Assembly: GCF_900090275.1 (NCBI RefSeq)
Contig: NZ_LT607755.1
Location: 2,480,001-2,544,000, forward strand
Length of the DNA stretch: 64,000 nucleotides
From: Micromonospora zamorensis
Lineage (GTDB): Bacteria > Actinomycetota > Actinomycetes > Mycobacteriales > Micromonosporaceae
Reading direction: 5' to 3'
Shown: piece by piece, positions 36,273 to 45,323 of the stretch
Layout: each line of letters starts with the position of its first letter
Numbering within the stretch: position 1 is the first letter of the stretch
Program-made: the position numbers and the translations under genes
Notes under the pieces: model-generated
Seen by the model: the letters and a program-made list of their open reading frames with translations, nothing else
Told to the model about the DNA's origin: nothing
Database searches by the model: none

Positions 36273-37079
36273 TCAGACCGAACGCCAGTCGTCGCTGGTC
36301 AACGAGTTGGCCTGCGGGCCCATCAGCAGCATCCCGCCGTCGACCGGCCAGGACGCCCCGGTGACGTAGCTGGCGGCGGGGGAGGCGAGCAACGCGACCA
36401 CTGCGGCGACCTCGCGAGCGTCGCCCGGTCGCCCCACCGGCACGCCGGGCCGGTCCTGGGTGTACGGGTCGACGTCCTCCATGCCGGTCATCGGCGTGGC
36501 GATCTCACCCGGGGCGACCGCGTTGACGGTGATCCCCTCGGCGGCCAGCTCCTGTGCCATCACCCGGGTCAGCAGACCCAGCCCACCCTTTGCAGCGCAG
36601 TACGCGGCGGAGCCCACCCGGGGCGCGTGCTCGTGCACGCTGGTGATGTTGATGATCCGCCCGCCGGTGCCGGCGGCCCGCATCCGTCGCGCGGCCCGTT
36701 GTGCGCACAAAAACGGCGCGTCCAGGTCGACGGCGAGCACCTCGCGCCACTGCTCCCAACCGGTGTCGACGAACGGCGTCGAGGCGCCGGTGCCGGCGTT
36801 GTTGACGAGCACCCCGATGCCGTCCAGTCGGTCGGCCAGCTCGTCCACGACCGCCGCCGCCTCCGGTAGCCGGGTCAGGTCCACCTCGGCGACCTCGCAG
36901 CGACGACCGGTGGCGCGGACCTCGGTCGCGGTCCGTTCGGCGCCGTCGGGGTCGCCGTACCAGGTGATGCCGATGTCGAAGCCGGCCTCGGCCAGCGCGA
37001 CCGCGCAGGCCTTGCCGATGCCGGAGTCCGCACCGGTGACCACGGCGATCCTCGGGTAGTTCTCGTATCGCTGGGGCAT
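36273..37079 (-). CDS. SDR family oxidoreductase
   Basis: 268 residues from ATG 37079. VVTGADSGIGKACAVALAEAG cofactor motif, NNAG, ITSVHEHAP catalytic Ser and Y-C-A-A-K (SAAYCAAKGGLGLL). C-terminal SYVTGASWPVDGG is typical of FabG-like enzymes. Substrate unknown. Confidence 0.9.
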   Translation of the reverse strand: MPQRYENYPRIAVVTGADSGIGKACAVALAEAGFDIGITWYGDPDGAERTATEVRATGRRCEVAEVDLTRLPEAAAVVDELADRLDGIGVLVNNAGTGASTPFVDTGWEQWREVLAVDLDAPFLCAQRAARRMRAAGTGGRIINITSVHEHAPRVGSAAYCAAKGGLGLLTRVMAQELAAEGITVNAVAPGEIATPMTGMEDVDPYTQDRPGVPVGRPGDAREVAAVVALLASPAASYVTGASWPVDGGMLLMGPQANSLTSDDWRSV

Positions 37080-37156
37080 GTGGTTCGCACTACCCCGAGC
37101 GGGCCGACCCAATCGCCACGCCACGTCCCTGGCCGCCGAGGGCGTACCGTCGCCGG

Positions 37157-37759
37157 ATGCGGATCACCCGATTCACGCACGCCTGTGTCCGGGTCGAGCA
37201 CGGCGGCGGGGTGCTGGTCATCGACCCGGGCACGTGGAGCGAGCCGCGCGCCCTGGTCGGCGCGGACGCCGTCCTGGTCACCCACGAGCACACCGACCAC
37301 GTGGACGTCCTGCGGCTCGCCGGCCTCGGCGTCCCGGTGTACGCCCCCGAGGGCGCCCGACTGCCGGATCTCGCGCCGCTGCCGGTGACCCGGGTCCGCG
37401 CAGGGCAACGCTTCACGGCGGCCGGCATCGAGGTCAGCGCCCACGGCGGCCGGCACGCCGCCATCCACGAGGGGCAACCGGACTGCCCCAACCTCGGCTA
37501 CCTGGTCGGTGCCGGGCTCTATCACCCCGGCGACTCACTGCACGTGCCGGACGAGCCGGTGCACACACTGCTCGTCCCGGCCCAGGGGTCGTGGCTGCGC
37601 CTCGACGAGGCGATCCGATTCGCCGCCGCCGTGGGCGCTGCGGCGGCGTACCCGATCCACGACGCCCAGCTCAACGAGCGCGGCCTGGCGAGCGTCGCCG
37701 GCTGGTTCACCGAGACGATCCCCGGCTACCGCCACCTCGTGCCCGGCGACAGCGCCTGA
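37157..37759 (+). CDS. MBL fold metallo-hydrolase (UlaG-like)
   Basis: 200 residues. MRITRFTHACVRVEHGGGVL start, zinc motif THEHTDHVDVL, SAHGGRHAAIH, PGDSLHVPDEPVHTLLVPAQG and PIHD. This is the shortened UlaG/YtnP-like metallo-beta-lactamase group; the reaction is unspecified. Confidence 0.88.
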   Translation: MRITRFTHACVRVEHGGGVLVIDPGTWSEPRALVGADAVLVTHEHTDHVDVLRLAGLGVPVYAPEGARLPDLAPLPVTRVRAGQRFTAAGIEVSAHGGRHAAIHEGQPDCPNLGYLVGAGLYHPGDSLHVPDEPVHTLLVPAQGSWLRLDEAIRFAAAVGAAAAYPIHDAQLNERGLASVAGWFTETIPGYRHLVPGDSA

Positions 37760-37819
37760 CTCCTGTCGTTCGGGAGGGCAAGGGTCACGCCGAGCGTCTC
37801 AGCGTGGGCCCGCCCGGCC

Positions 37820-39241
37820 TCAGCCCAGGAACAGTTGGACGAGGACCAGCACGGCGAGCAGCGCCGGCCCGCGTGAACCCTGTCGCATCAGGTCGACCGG
37901 GATCATCCCGAACGGGGTGTTGACCGTCGCGCCGCCGTAGTTGATCGGCGGGCGGGTGCCGGCCCGGAACGCGGCGAGCACCACCCCGACCGCCAGAGTC
38001 GGCGCGAGCCAGGCCGGCCCCGGGTCGACCGTCGGCAGGGTCAGCAACCACCACAGACCCGCGCCGATCGCCGGCACCACCACGTGGATCCCCCGCAGCA
38101 GGGTGTCGCTGCCACCGAGGGCCCGACGGAGCCCGGGTGAGCGGCTGACCGACCGCAGACCACCCGTCAGCCGGTCGACGGCGAGGTAGGCGAACACCAC
38201 CTGCGCGGCCCCGGCCAGCCCGGGCAGGGCGAGCGCGGCAGCATACTGCACCCCGATCAGGGCGGCCCAGATCAGCACGGCGCTCGGGTGGCGGCGCAAC
38301 CGGCGTACGTCGGCCTGGAGCAGCGCCCACCAGCCGGGGCCGGGCAGGAAGCGGCTGCTGCGAACCCGGCCGATCCGACGCCAACGCCGGCTCTCCACCA
38401 GGCCGGCGAGCAGGCTCGGGTCCAGCAGGATCATGGCCGTGGAGGCGGCGTTGGCGAACTGGGCGCCGGTGGTCAGCGTGGCCCGGTCGACCCGGGGCAA
38501 CGCGCGTACCGCGAGGATGGTGCCCGCGCCCACGAGGGGCACCGCCGCGGCGAACAGCGCGACCGTCGGCATCGTCGCCGGCCGGGGCAGCCCGTCGCCG
38601 AAACGACCGACGAGCACCACCAGGGCGGTGATGGCCGCAGCGGCCACCATCGGCACCGCACCGACCAGTGTCGGCCACCGCCGACCCGCCCGGCTGCTCT
38701 GGGCGACGACGCTGAGCGCCAGCGCGGCCGCACCCCACCCCGCACCGGCCCCGGCCGCCCAACCCAGCGCCGCCAGGTCGGTGACACCGCCGAGCGCCGC
38801 CACGGCCACCCCGAGCGCCGCGGTGCCGGCCGCGGCACCCACCAGCAGCAGGGCGAAGCGCGGCGCCAGCCAGGCCCGCCGATCCACCGGCGCACTGGTC
38901 GCCCAGCTCTGCGTGGCCGGGGTGACCAGCAGCGGCCCGAGAGCGCGCAGACCACGCCAGGCGAGCCCGGCGCCGGCCAGCAGCGCGGCGACCGCCAACC
39001 ACCACCGCACGCCCGGCTCGGCCCGCCCCACCGTGGGCGAGTCCAGCAGGTCGCGGCTCGCGCTGATCGCGAACCAGCCGTACATGGCCCCGAACAGGAC
39101 CATGACGTACGCGTCACCCAGCACGTCGCCGAGGGAGTGGTCGTGGTGTCGGCTGCGCGCCTTGCGCAGGTGTGTCCGCAGCTGCCGGGCGGTGGGCACC
39201 CCGGCCGGCGTGTCGGCGATCGTGGCCGGCGGGGCGGTCAC
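37820..39241 (-). CDS. ABC transporter permease (exporter type)
   Basis: 473 residues from GTG 39241, which overlaps the stop of the ATPase gene by 4 bp. A basic cytosolic N-terminus (LRTHLRKARSRHHDHSLGD) is followed by about ten membrane helices. The middle loop (WALLQADVRRLRRHPSAVLIW) is typical of these actinomycete permeases. No solute-binding protein is adjacent, so export is more likely than import. Substrate unknown. Confidence 0.82.
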   Translation of the reverse strand: MTAPPATIADTPAGVPTARQLRTHLRKARSRHHDHSLGDVLGDAYVMVLFGAMYGWFAISASRDLLDSPTVGRAEPGVRWWLAVAALLAGAGLAWRGLRALGPLLVTPATQSWATSAPVDRRAWLAPRFALLLVGAAAGTAALGVAVAALGGVTDLAALGWAAGAGAGWGAAALALSVVAQSSRAGRRWPTLVGAVPMVAAAAITALVVLVGRFGDGLPRPATMPTVALFAAAVPLVGAGTILAVRALPRVDRATLTTGAQFANAASTAMILLDPSLLAGLVESRRWRRIGRVRSSRFLPGPGWWALLQADVRRLRRHPSAVLIWAALIGVQYAAALALPGLAGAAQVVFAYLAVDRLTGGLRSVSRSPGLRRALGGSDTLLRGIHVVVPAIGAGLWWLLTLPTVDPGPAWLAPTLAVGVVLAAFRAGTRPPINYGGATVNTPFGMIPVDLMRQGSRGPALLAVLVLVQLFLG

Positions 39242-39861
39242 CGGCCGATCTCGATGCGCTCGTCGACCACCGCGTCGATCAACTCCGGGTCGTGCGAGGC
39301 CAGCAGCACGGCCGTCCCGGCTGCGCGTTCCCGCAGCAGCCGCTCGGCGAGCCACTGCCGCCCGCGCACGTCCAACCGCTGCTCGGGCTCGTCCAGGATC
39401 AGCACCCGGCGCGGCCGAACGAAACACGAGGCCAACGCCAGCCGGCGGCGCTGCCCGCTGGACAGGGTCACCGGCAGCTGGTCGCGGGCCGGCTCCAGAC
39501 CCAGCTCGGCGAGGACCTCCTCGACCGGCTCGGCGTCACCCCCATGGGCGTACGCCACCAGCTCCAGGTGCTCGACCACGGACAGGTCGGGGAAGAAGTC
39601 GATGTCGTCCAGGGCCGCCGCCACCAGCGCCCGCACCTGCGGGTCGGTCTCGTCGGCCCGGCGGCCCTGCACCCGCACCTCGCCCGCGTCCGGGCGGTCC
39701 GCGCCGACGACACAGCGCAGCAGGGTGGTCTTGCCGCTGCCGTTGGGGCCCAGCACCACCGCGATCCGGCCCGCCGCGAGCGTGAAGCTCACGTCGTCGA
39801 GCACGACCAGGTTGCCGAAGTTGCGACTGAGTCCCCGTACCGAGAGCGCGTCCACGATCAC
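39238..39861 (-). CDS. ABC transporter ATP-binding protein
   Basis: 207 residues from GTG 39861 (GGGAGACTCT just upstream). All catalytic motifs are intact: GPNGSGKTT Walker A, LSSGQRRRLALA signature, VLILDEPEQRLD Walker B and the SHD H-loop. Coupled to the permease at 37820. It is a good contrast to the degenerate ATPase at 45320. Confidence 0.93.
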   Translation of the reverse strand: MIVDALSVRGLSRNFGNLVVLDDVSFTLAAGRIAVVLGPNGSGKTTLLRCVVGADRPDAGEVRVQGRRADETDPQVRALVAAALDDIDFFPDLSVVEHLELVAYAHGGDAEPVEEVLAELGLEPARDQLPVTLSSGQRRRLALASCFVRPRRVLILDEPEQRLDVRGRQWLAERLLRERAAGTAVLLASHDPELIDAVVDERIEIGR

Positions 39862-39901
39862 AGAGTCTCCCAGAGCCGTGCCACCGACCAACCTGAGCGA
39901 C

Positions 39902-42286
39902 CTACGTCACGCGGTCCGTGGCGTCGGCCTCAAGTCGGGCGTCGGCAGCGGCCAGCCCCTGATCGTCGGAGACCTCCTCGGCGACCGCCGCCGCGTCCGC
40001 CCAGTGCCGCCGCGCGTCGGCATGGTCGCCCAGCGCGGCGGCAGCGTCACCCAGGTAGAGCAGGGTGCGCGCCAGCCCCGCCGTGGGGCGTGCCTCCTCG
40101 CGCAGACGCCGACTCTCGGCCAGCAGCTCGTACGCCGTGTGCGCCTGCCCCGGCGTGCTGCTCAGCAGCGTCGCCCCGGCGTTGAGCAGCGCCGTCGCCC
40201 GGCTGGTCGGGTCGTTGACCGACTCGTACTCGTGCAGCGCGGCCCGCCACGCCTGCGCGGCGTCCAGGTGCTCGCCGAGCGCCGCGTGCACCAGCACCAG
40301 GTTGGTCAGCGCCGCCGCGTATCCGCGCGCGTCACCCACCGACCGGAACGTGTTGGCCGCCCGGACCAGGTGGTGGTGTGCGATGTCCAGCTCACCGCGG
40401 GCCAGCTGCGCCGCGCCCAGACCCAGGTCGGTGAGGGCGTGCCCGGCGCGGTCGGCCCCCGAGCGGTGCCGACGCGACATCTCCAGGTGCTCCACCGCGT
40501 CGTCGAGCTGCCCCAGGTCCAGCAGCGCCAGGCCCAGGTTCATCCGGGCCTGGGCGGTGCCCCGGCGCCCACGCTCGTTGACCGCGAGGGTGAGCGCGGC
40601 CGCCGCCCCGTGTGGGTCGTGGCGGCGACGGCGCAGCACACCCAGCTCGTTGTGCGCCCACCCGGCGATCTCCGGTCGGTCGTCGGCCGTCGGGGTGGCC
40701 AGCACGGTGCGGCAGACCTGCTCCCACTCGTCGAGCCGCTCGGCGTACGCCAGCCAGCCGCAGAGCGCCACGGCCAGCCGGAACCACCACCGGCGCACCC
40801 GGCGGGGCAGCGTCTCGGCCGCGCCGGCCGGCACCCGTACCACCGCCAGCAGCAGCTCCTGGTGCAGGTCGAACCAGCCGTACGGGTCGTCGTCCAGCGG
40901 CAACGACCACTCCCGGTCCGGTGGGGTGCCGAGCACCGCCAGGTTGGCCGCGTGCCGTTCGGCTCTGCGGGCCAGGTGTCGTGTCAGTCGGGCCTGCGCG
41001 GCGACCCGGGCCCGGGCCGGATCGGCGTCGCGCAGGTGCAGCCGGGCGCTGGCGGCCAGCAGCGGGCGGATCTCGTACCGGTCGCCGGGCGCGCCGACCA
41101 CGAACGCCGCGGCGGCCAACTGGTCGAGCAGCGCGGTCACCCGCTCGGGGTGCCGCCCGGCCAGCGCGGCGATGGTCGGCCGGTCCACCGGGGCGGGGGT
41201 CAGCGACATCACCCTGTACAACCGTCGGGCCCCGCGGGTCAACGCCCGGTACGCGGTGTCCCGTTCGGTGATCAGACGTGCGGCCGGCGAGACGGCGAGC
41301 CGCTGGTGTGGCGGTGTCTGCACGGCACGACGGAGCGCGTCCAGCAGGTCGGAGTGCCGCCAGCCGTGCTGCGCGGTGCGGTAACCGAGCGCCCGGACGG
41401 TGCGCGGCTGACGGCCGCACAGGTCGACGATCTCGCGGACCTCCGGGTCGGTGCGGGGGTCGGCACGGCGAACCCGGGCGGCGGGGGCGGCCCCACCGGC
41501 GGCGGCGAACAGCTCGACCGCCTCGGAGGTGCCCGGCTCGGCGATCCAGTGTGCGACCACACCCTTGAGCCCCACCAGCGCCGGACCGCCGGCGAGCAGC
41601 AGCCGGCAGGTGCGCGCGGTGGGTGGCAGCAGTGGCCACACCTGCTCGGGCCGGTCGACGTTGTCGAGCACCAGCAGGATCCGGCGGCCGTCGAGCTGGC
41701 CGCGCAGGGCGTCGGCGGCGGCGACGAGCGCGTCCGGCCGACCGGAGACCGGCGGGGCGGTGCCCAGGATCCGGGCCAACGCGGTGAGCACCTGCCGGGC
41801 CGAGTGAGCTCGACCGCGCCGCCGCAGGTCGAGGTAGTACTGCCCGTCGGGGAAGTCGTCCCGGCACAGGTTCGCGGCCTGCACCGCGCACGCGGAGGTG
41901 CCCACCGCGCGGCGGCCCAGCACGGCCACCGCGTGCTCGCGGGCGAGCAGCCCGAGCACCGCCTCGACATGGTCCTCGCGGCCGGTGAACTCGGCCGTGT
42001 AGGGCAGGGTGGGCGCGCCGGTGGACGGCGCGGTGAGCACATCCGTCGGTTCGGGGTCGACCTCCCGGTCGGCCCGGCGGCGACGCACCTCGTAGACCAC
42101 GAAGCCGACGATGCCCCCGACGGCGAGGGCGATGCTCGTCGGCCCGAGCACGCTGGCCGCCAGCCCGGAGAGCAGGTCGCTGGCGAGGTTGCTGACCACG
42201 TTGGCGAGGACACCGCTGACCACCCCGCCGATCGCGATCAGCGCCGGCCAACGGGAGCTGCGGCGGCCACCGCCCGGCCGGGTCAG
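39902..42286 (-). CDS. Membrane-anchored STAND-like protein (degenerate NB-ARC) with TPR repeats
   Basis: 794 residues if it begins at CTG 42286, which has a perfect GGAGGT site and overlaps the permease stop; the first standard start is GTG 42223. Two helices near 15-33 and 47-66 would anchor it. The domain at about 99-330 aligns with NB-ARC/AfsR ATPases (EFTGREDHVEAVLGLL, ILLVLDNVDRPEQVWPLLP), but the P-loop reads GRRAVGTSAC with no lysine and the usual TSR sensor is LLLAGG. A winged helix and about ten TPR-like repeats follow (560-780). It belongs to the operon with the pseudo-ABC genes and may relay a signal by its TPR face. Confidence 0.85.
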   Translation of the reverse strand: MTRPGGGRRSSRWPALIAIGGVVSGVLANVVSNLASDLLSGLAASVLGPTSIALAVGGIVGFVVYEVRRRRADREVDPEPTDVLTAPSTGAPTLPYTAEFTGREDHVEAVLGLLAREHAVAVLGRRAVGTSACAVQAANLCRDDFPDGQYYLDLRRRGRAHSARQVLTALARILGTAPPVSGRPDALVAAADALRGQLDGRRILLVLDNVDRPEQVWPLLPPTARTCRLLLAGGPALVGLKGVVAHWIAEPGTSEAVELFAAAGGAAPAARVRRADPRTDPEVREIVDLCGRQPRTVRALGYRTAQHGWRHSDLLDALRRAVQTPPHQRLAVSPAARLITERDTAYRALTRGARRLYRVMSLTPAPVDRPTIAALAGRHPERVTALLDQLAAAAFVVGAPGDRYEIRPLLAASARLHLRDADPARARVAAQARLTRHLARRAERHAANLAVLGTPPDREWSLPLDDDPYGWFDLHQELLLAVVRVPAGAAETLPRRVRRWWFRLAVALCGWLAYAERLDEWEQVCRTVLATPTADDRPEIAGWAHNELGVLRRRRHDPHGAAAALTLAVNERGRRGTAQARMNLGLALLDLGQLDDAVEHLEMSRRHRSGADRAGHALTDLGLGAAQLARGELDIAHHHLVRAANTFRSVGDARGYAAALTNLVLVHAALGEHLDAAQAWRAALHEYESVNDPTSRATALLNAGATLLSSTPGQAHTAYELLAESRRLREEARPTAGLARTLLYLGDAAAALGDHADARRHWADAAAVAEEVSDDQGLAAADARLEADATDRVT

Positions 42287-44049
42287 CGGACACCTCCAGA
42301 GACGAGCCCGGCGACCAGGTGCCGCCGCGACAGCACCACCAGCACCACCGGCAGCACCGAGGCGAGCACCGAACTGGCCGCCAGCGCGCCGCTGTTGCTC
42401 ACGAAGCTGCGGGTCTGCTCGGCCAGGAACGGGCCGAGCGGCGACGCCCCCGGCCCGCTGAACAGCCGACCCACCACCAGGTCGTTCCAGACCTGAACGA
42501 ACTCCAGCACGGAGACCGCCACCACCGCCGACAGGTTGTGCCGGGCCAACCGTCGCAGGGTGTGCCACCACCGACGCCCGCCCAGCCGGGCGTCGCGCAC
42601 CTGCTCGACCGGCAGGTCGGCGAACGCGTTGCGCAGCACCAGCACCGCGAACGGCACACCCAGCGCGATGTGCACCAGGGCCAGGCCCTGGGCCGTGCCG
42701 GAGGAGAGCACCAGGCCCAGCACCTCGTTGACCGGCCCGGCGATGACCTGGATCGGCACGACGCTGGCCGCCAGCAGCACCAGCCCGGTGGCCTGCGCGG
42801 CGGGCCCGGTCAACCAGGCCAACGGGTACGCGGCCAACAGCGCGACCACAAGCACCGTTGCGGTCACCGCGGAGGCCAGGAGCAGCGTGAAGCCCAGCGT
42901 GTGCCACAGCTCGGTGCCGGTGACCAGGTCGCGGTAGGACTCGCCGTTCGGCGGCGCCGACCACCAGCCCCGCGCGGCGGCGTCCACCCTGCCGTGTGCC
43001 GACGTGGCGACCAGCACCCCCAGCGGCACCAGCCAGGCGATCGCCGCGCCCGCCGCGAGCAGCCGGAACACCCGCCGGGGCGGGGCTACGGGGCCCGGCT
43101 CCGGGGCCGCCTCGGCGCGCGGCGGGGGCCAGGCCTGTCGGACGAAGAGCGCGGCCACCATGATCCCGCCGACGACCGCCACCAGCCACACCACTCCGAG
43201 CGCCGCGCCGTCGCCGGTCGTGGTGCCGCCCGACGTCTGCCAGATCCGCAGCGCGAGCACGGAGGCCTCGTCCCGGACCGAGCCGGGCGTCATCACCAGG
43301 ATCAGGTCGAACGTGCGGCTGGTGCCGACCGCCACCAACGCGAACACCACAGCGGTCGTGCGCAGCAGCAGTGGCCGCCACTGCGCGTCCCACAGGACAT
43401 GCCGACGCCCCCCGCCGTAGGCGCGGACCGCGTCGGCGAGACTCGACGGCACCGCGTCCAGCGCGGACCGGAAGACCAGCACGGCCAACCCCACCCAGGC
43501 CCAGACGAACGCCGACATCAACGCCACGGTGACCAGCCCCGGCCCGAGCAGCTGCGGCGCGTCGTCGTACGAGCGGCCGGTCAGCCGGGCCGCGACCAGG
43601 GTGGCCAGCCCCCGACGCGGGTCCGGGTCGTACATCAGCCGGAAGGTGACCCCGGTGACGACCAGCGGCAACGCCACCGGCACCAGGAGGATCAACCGGA
43701 CCAGCCCGCCCTCCTGGGAGCGGCGGGAGGCGGCGGCGAGCAGATAGCCCAGTGCCGTCACCACCGCCGGCACCAGCAGTGCCCAGAGGACCGTCCGGCC
43801 GACCACCGCGCCGGTGCCCGGGGCGGCGAGCGCGGTACGGAAGTGTTCCGCGCCGACCCAGCGGCCATCGGTGGTGACGCTGGCGTGCATGGTCCGCAGC
43901 ACCGGCCAGAGCACGAGCCCACCGAGCAGCACCGCGGCCGGCAGCAGCAGTGCGGAGGTCGCCCCCGCCGCCGGATAGGCCCGGCCGCGCCGGGGCGGCC
44001 CGACGTCGTCGAGCACCGCCAGCTCGCCGAGGACCCGCACCTGGCTCAT
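42283..44049 (-). CDS. Fused sugar-type ABC permease (two MalF/MalG-like domains in one chain)
   Basis: 588 residues from ATG 44049. Domain 1 (about 30-280): LLLPAAVLLGGLVLWPVL, with EAA loop SLADAVRAYGGGRRHVLWDA. Domain 2 (about 325-585): FRLLAAGAAIAWLVPLGVLV, with EAA loop PVEQVRDARLGGRRWWHTL. Normally these are two proteins that dimerise; here one polypeptide carries both. Its start overlaps the SBP stop by 4 bp and its stop overlaps the STAND gene. Needs a partner ATPase, but the operon's ATPase is degenerate. Confidence 0.92.
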   Translation of the reverse strand: MSQVRVLGELAVLDDVGPPRRGRAYPAAGATSALLLPAAVLLGGLVLWPVLRTMHASVTTDGRWVGAEHFRTALAAPGTGAVVGRTVLWALLVPAVVTALGYLLAAASRRSQEGGLVRLILLVPVALPLVVTGVTFRLMYDPDPRRGLATLVAARLTGRSYDDAPQLLGPGLVTVALMSAFVWAWVGLAVLVFRSALDAVPSSLADAVRAYGGGRRHVLWDAQWRPLLLRTTAVVFALVAVGTSRTFDLILVMTPGSVRDEASVLALRIWQTSGGTTTGDGAALGVVWLVAVVGGIMVAALFVRQAWPPPRAEAAPEPGPVAPPRRVFRLLAAGAAIAWLVPLGVLVATSAHGRVDAAARGWWSAPPNGESYRDLVTGTELWHTLGFTLLLASAVTATVLVVALLAAYPLAWLTGPAAQATGLVLLAASVVPIQVIAGPVNEVLGLVLSSGTAQGLALVHIALGVPFAVLVLRNAFADLPVEQVRDARLGGRRWWHTLRRLARHNLSAVVAVSVLEFVQVWNDLVVGRLFSGPGASPLGPFLAEQTRSFVSNSGALAASSVLASVLPVVLVVLSRRHLVAGLVSGGVR

Positions 44050-45323
44050 CGGCCGCCACCCGCGCTGCGGGCCGCCAGAGCGAGCTGACCGGTGGCGCGG
44101 CGGATCGCCTCGGCGGCGCCGACGCCGTCGGTGACGTCGGCGAAGAAGCCCTGCATGATCCGCCAGATGCCGACCCCGTCCGAGCCGGTGAACGCGCCGC
44201 GCAGCTGGTCGGAGAGGTCGAAACGCAACGTGCCGGGCGCCTGCATCTCCCGGGCCAACTGCTGGCCGACCGGGTCGGTGTAGCTGCTGATCGGGACGTT
44301 GGTGTTGGGCGAGAGATAGCCGCCGGCGCGCAGCCACGGCCCGAACGAGCCGGCCCTGGTGAGCCACTCGACCAACTCGACCCCGCCCTGGGCGCCGGTG
44401 AACGCCACCGCGGCGTCCCCGCCGACGATCAGTGGGCCGCCGCCCGGCCGGGCGCCCGGGAACGGGAACGTGGTCGGTGCCTCCGGGCCCCGCTGGAACG
44501 GGCCGACGACGTCGGCGGTGAAGTCGGCCCCGAAGAGCATCACCGCACGCCGGGTGTGCACCATCTGGATCACCGACTCCTCGTACTGGGTGAGCAGGGC
44601 CCGACGCCCGCCGCCGAGGAACGCGCCGTCGACGCTCCACAGCTCGGCGAGCCGACCCAGGGCGTCGCGCACCGGCCTGGCCTGCCAGTCGGCGTCCGGG
44701 CGGGCGAGGATGTTGTAGCTCTCGGGTGCCACGTCGGCCAGCACGTTCTCGAACCAGTCGGTCAGCACCCACCCGTCCGCCGCGCCGATGGCCAGGGGCG
44801 CCGGGCCGCCGTCGCGCCGTGCGGCCGCGCCGAGCCGGCGGGTGAGCGCGACCAGCTCGTCCCAGTTGGCCGGCTGCTCGGACAGCACGGACGGCAGGTG
44901 CCAGACGAGTGACTTGTGCGCCGCCTTCACCCAGACGCCGTAGCGCCGGCCCTCGGCGGTCAGCAGCTCGCCCAGCGCGTCGGGCACCGCGTATTCGGTG
45001 GACGGGCGCACCGGGCTCAGCCAGCCGCGCTGGGCGTACTCGGTGACCAGGCCGGGGCGCGGCAGGATCGCCACGTCCGGGCTGGTGCCGGCGAGGTGCC
45101 GGGCCCGCAGGAACGCGTCGATGTCGTTGCCGGCGCTGACCACCTGCACGTCGCCGGGGTAGTCGGCGACGACCTCGCGGAACCGGTCCAGCTCGCTGGT
45201 GCTCCAGACGACCGCGACCTGCACCGACCGGGTCCCGCCGGAGCAGCCTGCGGCCAGGGCCGCGGCACCCGCGGCGGCGGCCCGCAGCAGCGTACGACGA
45301 CCCAGTCGGACGGTCGGCGTCAT
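44046..45323 (-). CDS. Extracellular solute-binding lipoprotein (MalE-like)
   Basis: 425 residues. Twin-arginine-type signal with lipobox: GRRTLLRAAAAGAAALAAGC, acylated Cys near residue 27. The mature protein fits family 1 SBPs (DVAILPRPGLVTEYAQRGWL, LPSVLSEQPANWDELVALT, FPFPGARPGGGPLIVGGDAA). It binds sugar-like solutes outside the membrane for the fused permease. Four-base overlaps join it to both neighbours. Confidence 0.93.
   Translation of the reverse strand: MTPTVRLGRRTLLRAAAAGAAALAAGCSGGTRSVQVAVVWSTSELDRFREVVADYPGDVQVVSAGNDIDAFLRARHLAGTSPDVAILPRPGLVTEYAQRGWLSPVRPSTEYAVPDALGELLTAEGRRYGVWVKAAHKSLVWHLPSVLSEQPANWDELVALTRRLGAAARRDGGPAPLAIGAADGWVLTDWFENVLADVAPESYNILARPDADWQARPVRDALGRLAELWSVDGAFLGGGRRALLTQYEESVIQMVHTRRAVMLFGADFTADVVGPFQRGPEAPTTFPFPGARPGGGPLIVGGDAAVAFTGAQGGVELVEWLTRAGSFGPWLRAGGYLSPNTNVPISSYTDPVGQQLAREMQAPGTLRFDLSDQLRGAFTGSDGVGIWRIMQGFFADVTDGVGAAEAIRRATGQLALAARSAGGGR

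Noticed and set aside
39902..44059. A single reading frame of about 1385 codons
   Set aside because: Only the part up to about 42286 looks like a protein; the rest is a Gly/Arg/Ala-rich antisense-like shadow of the fused permease.
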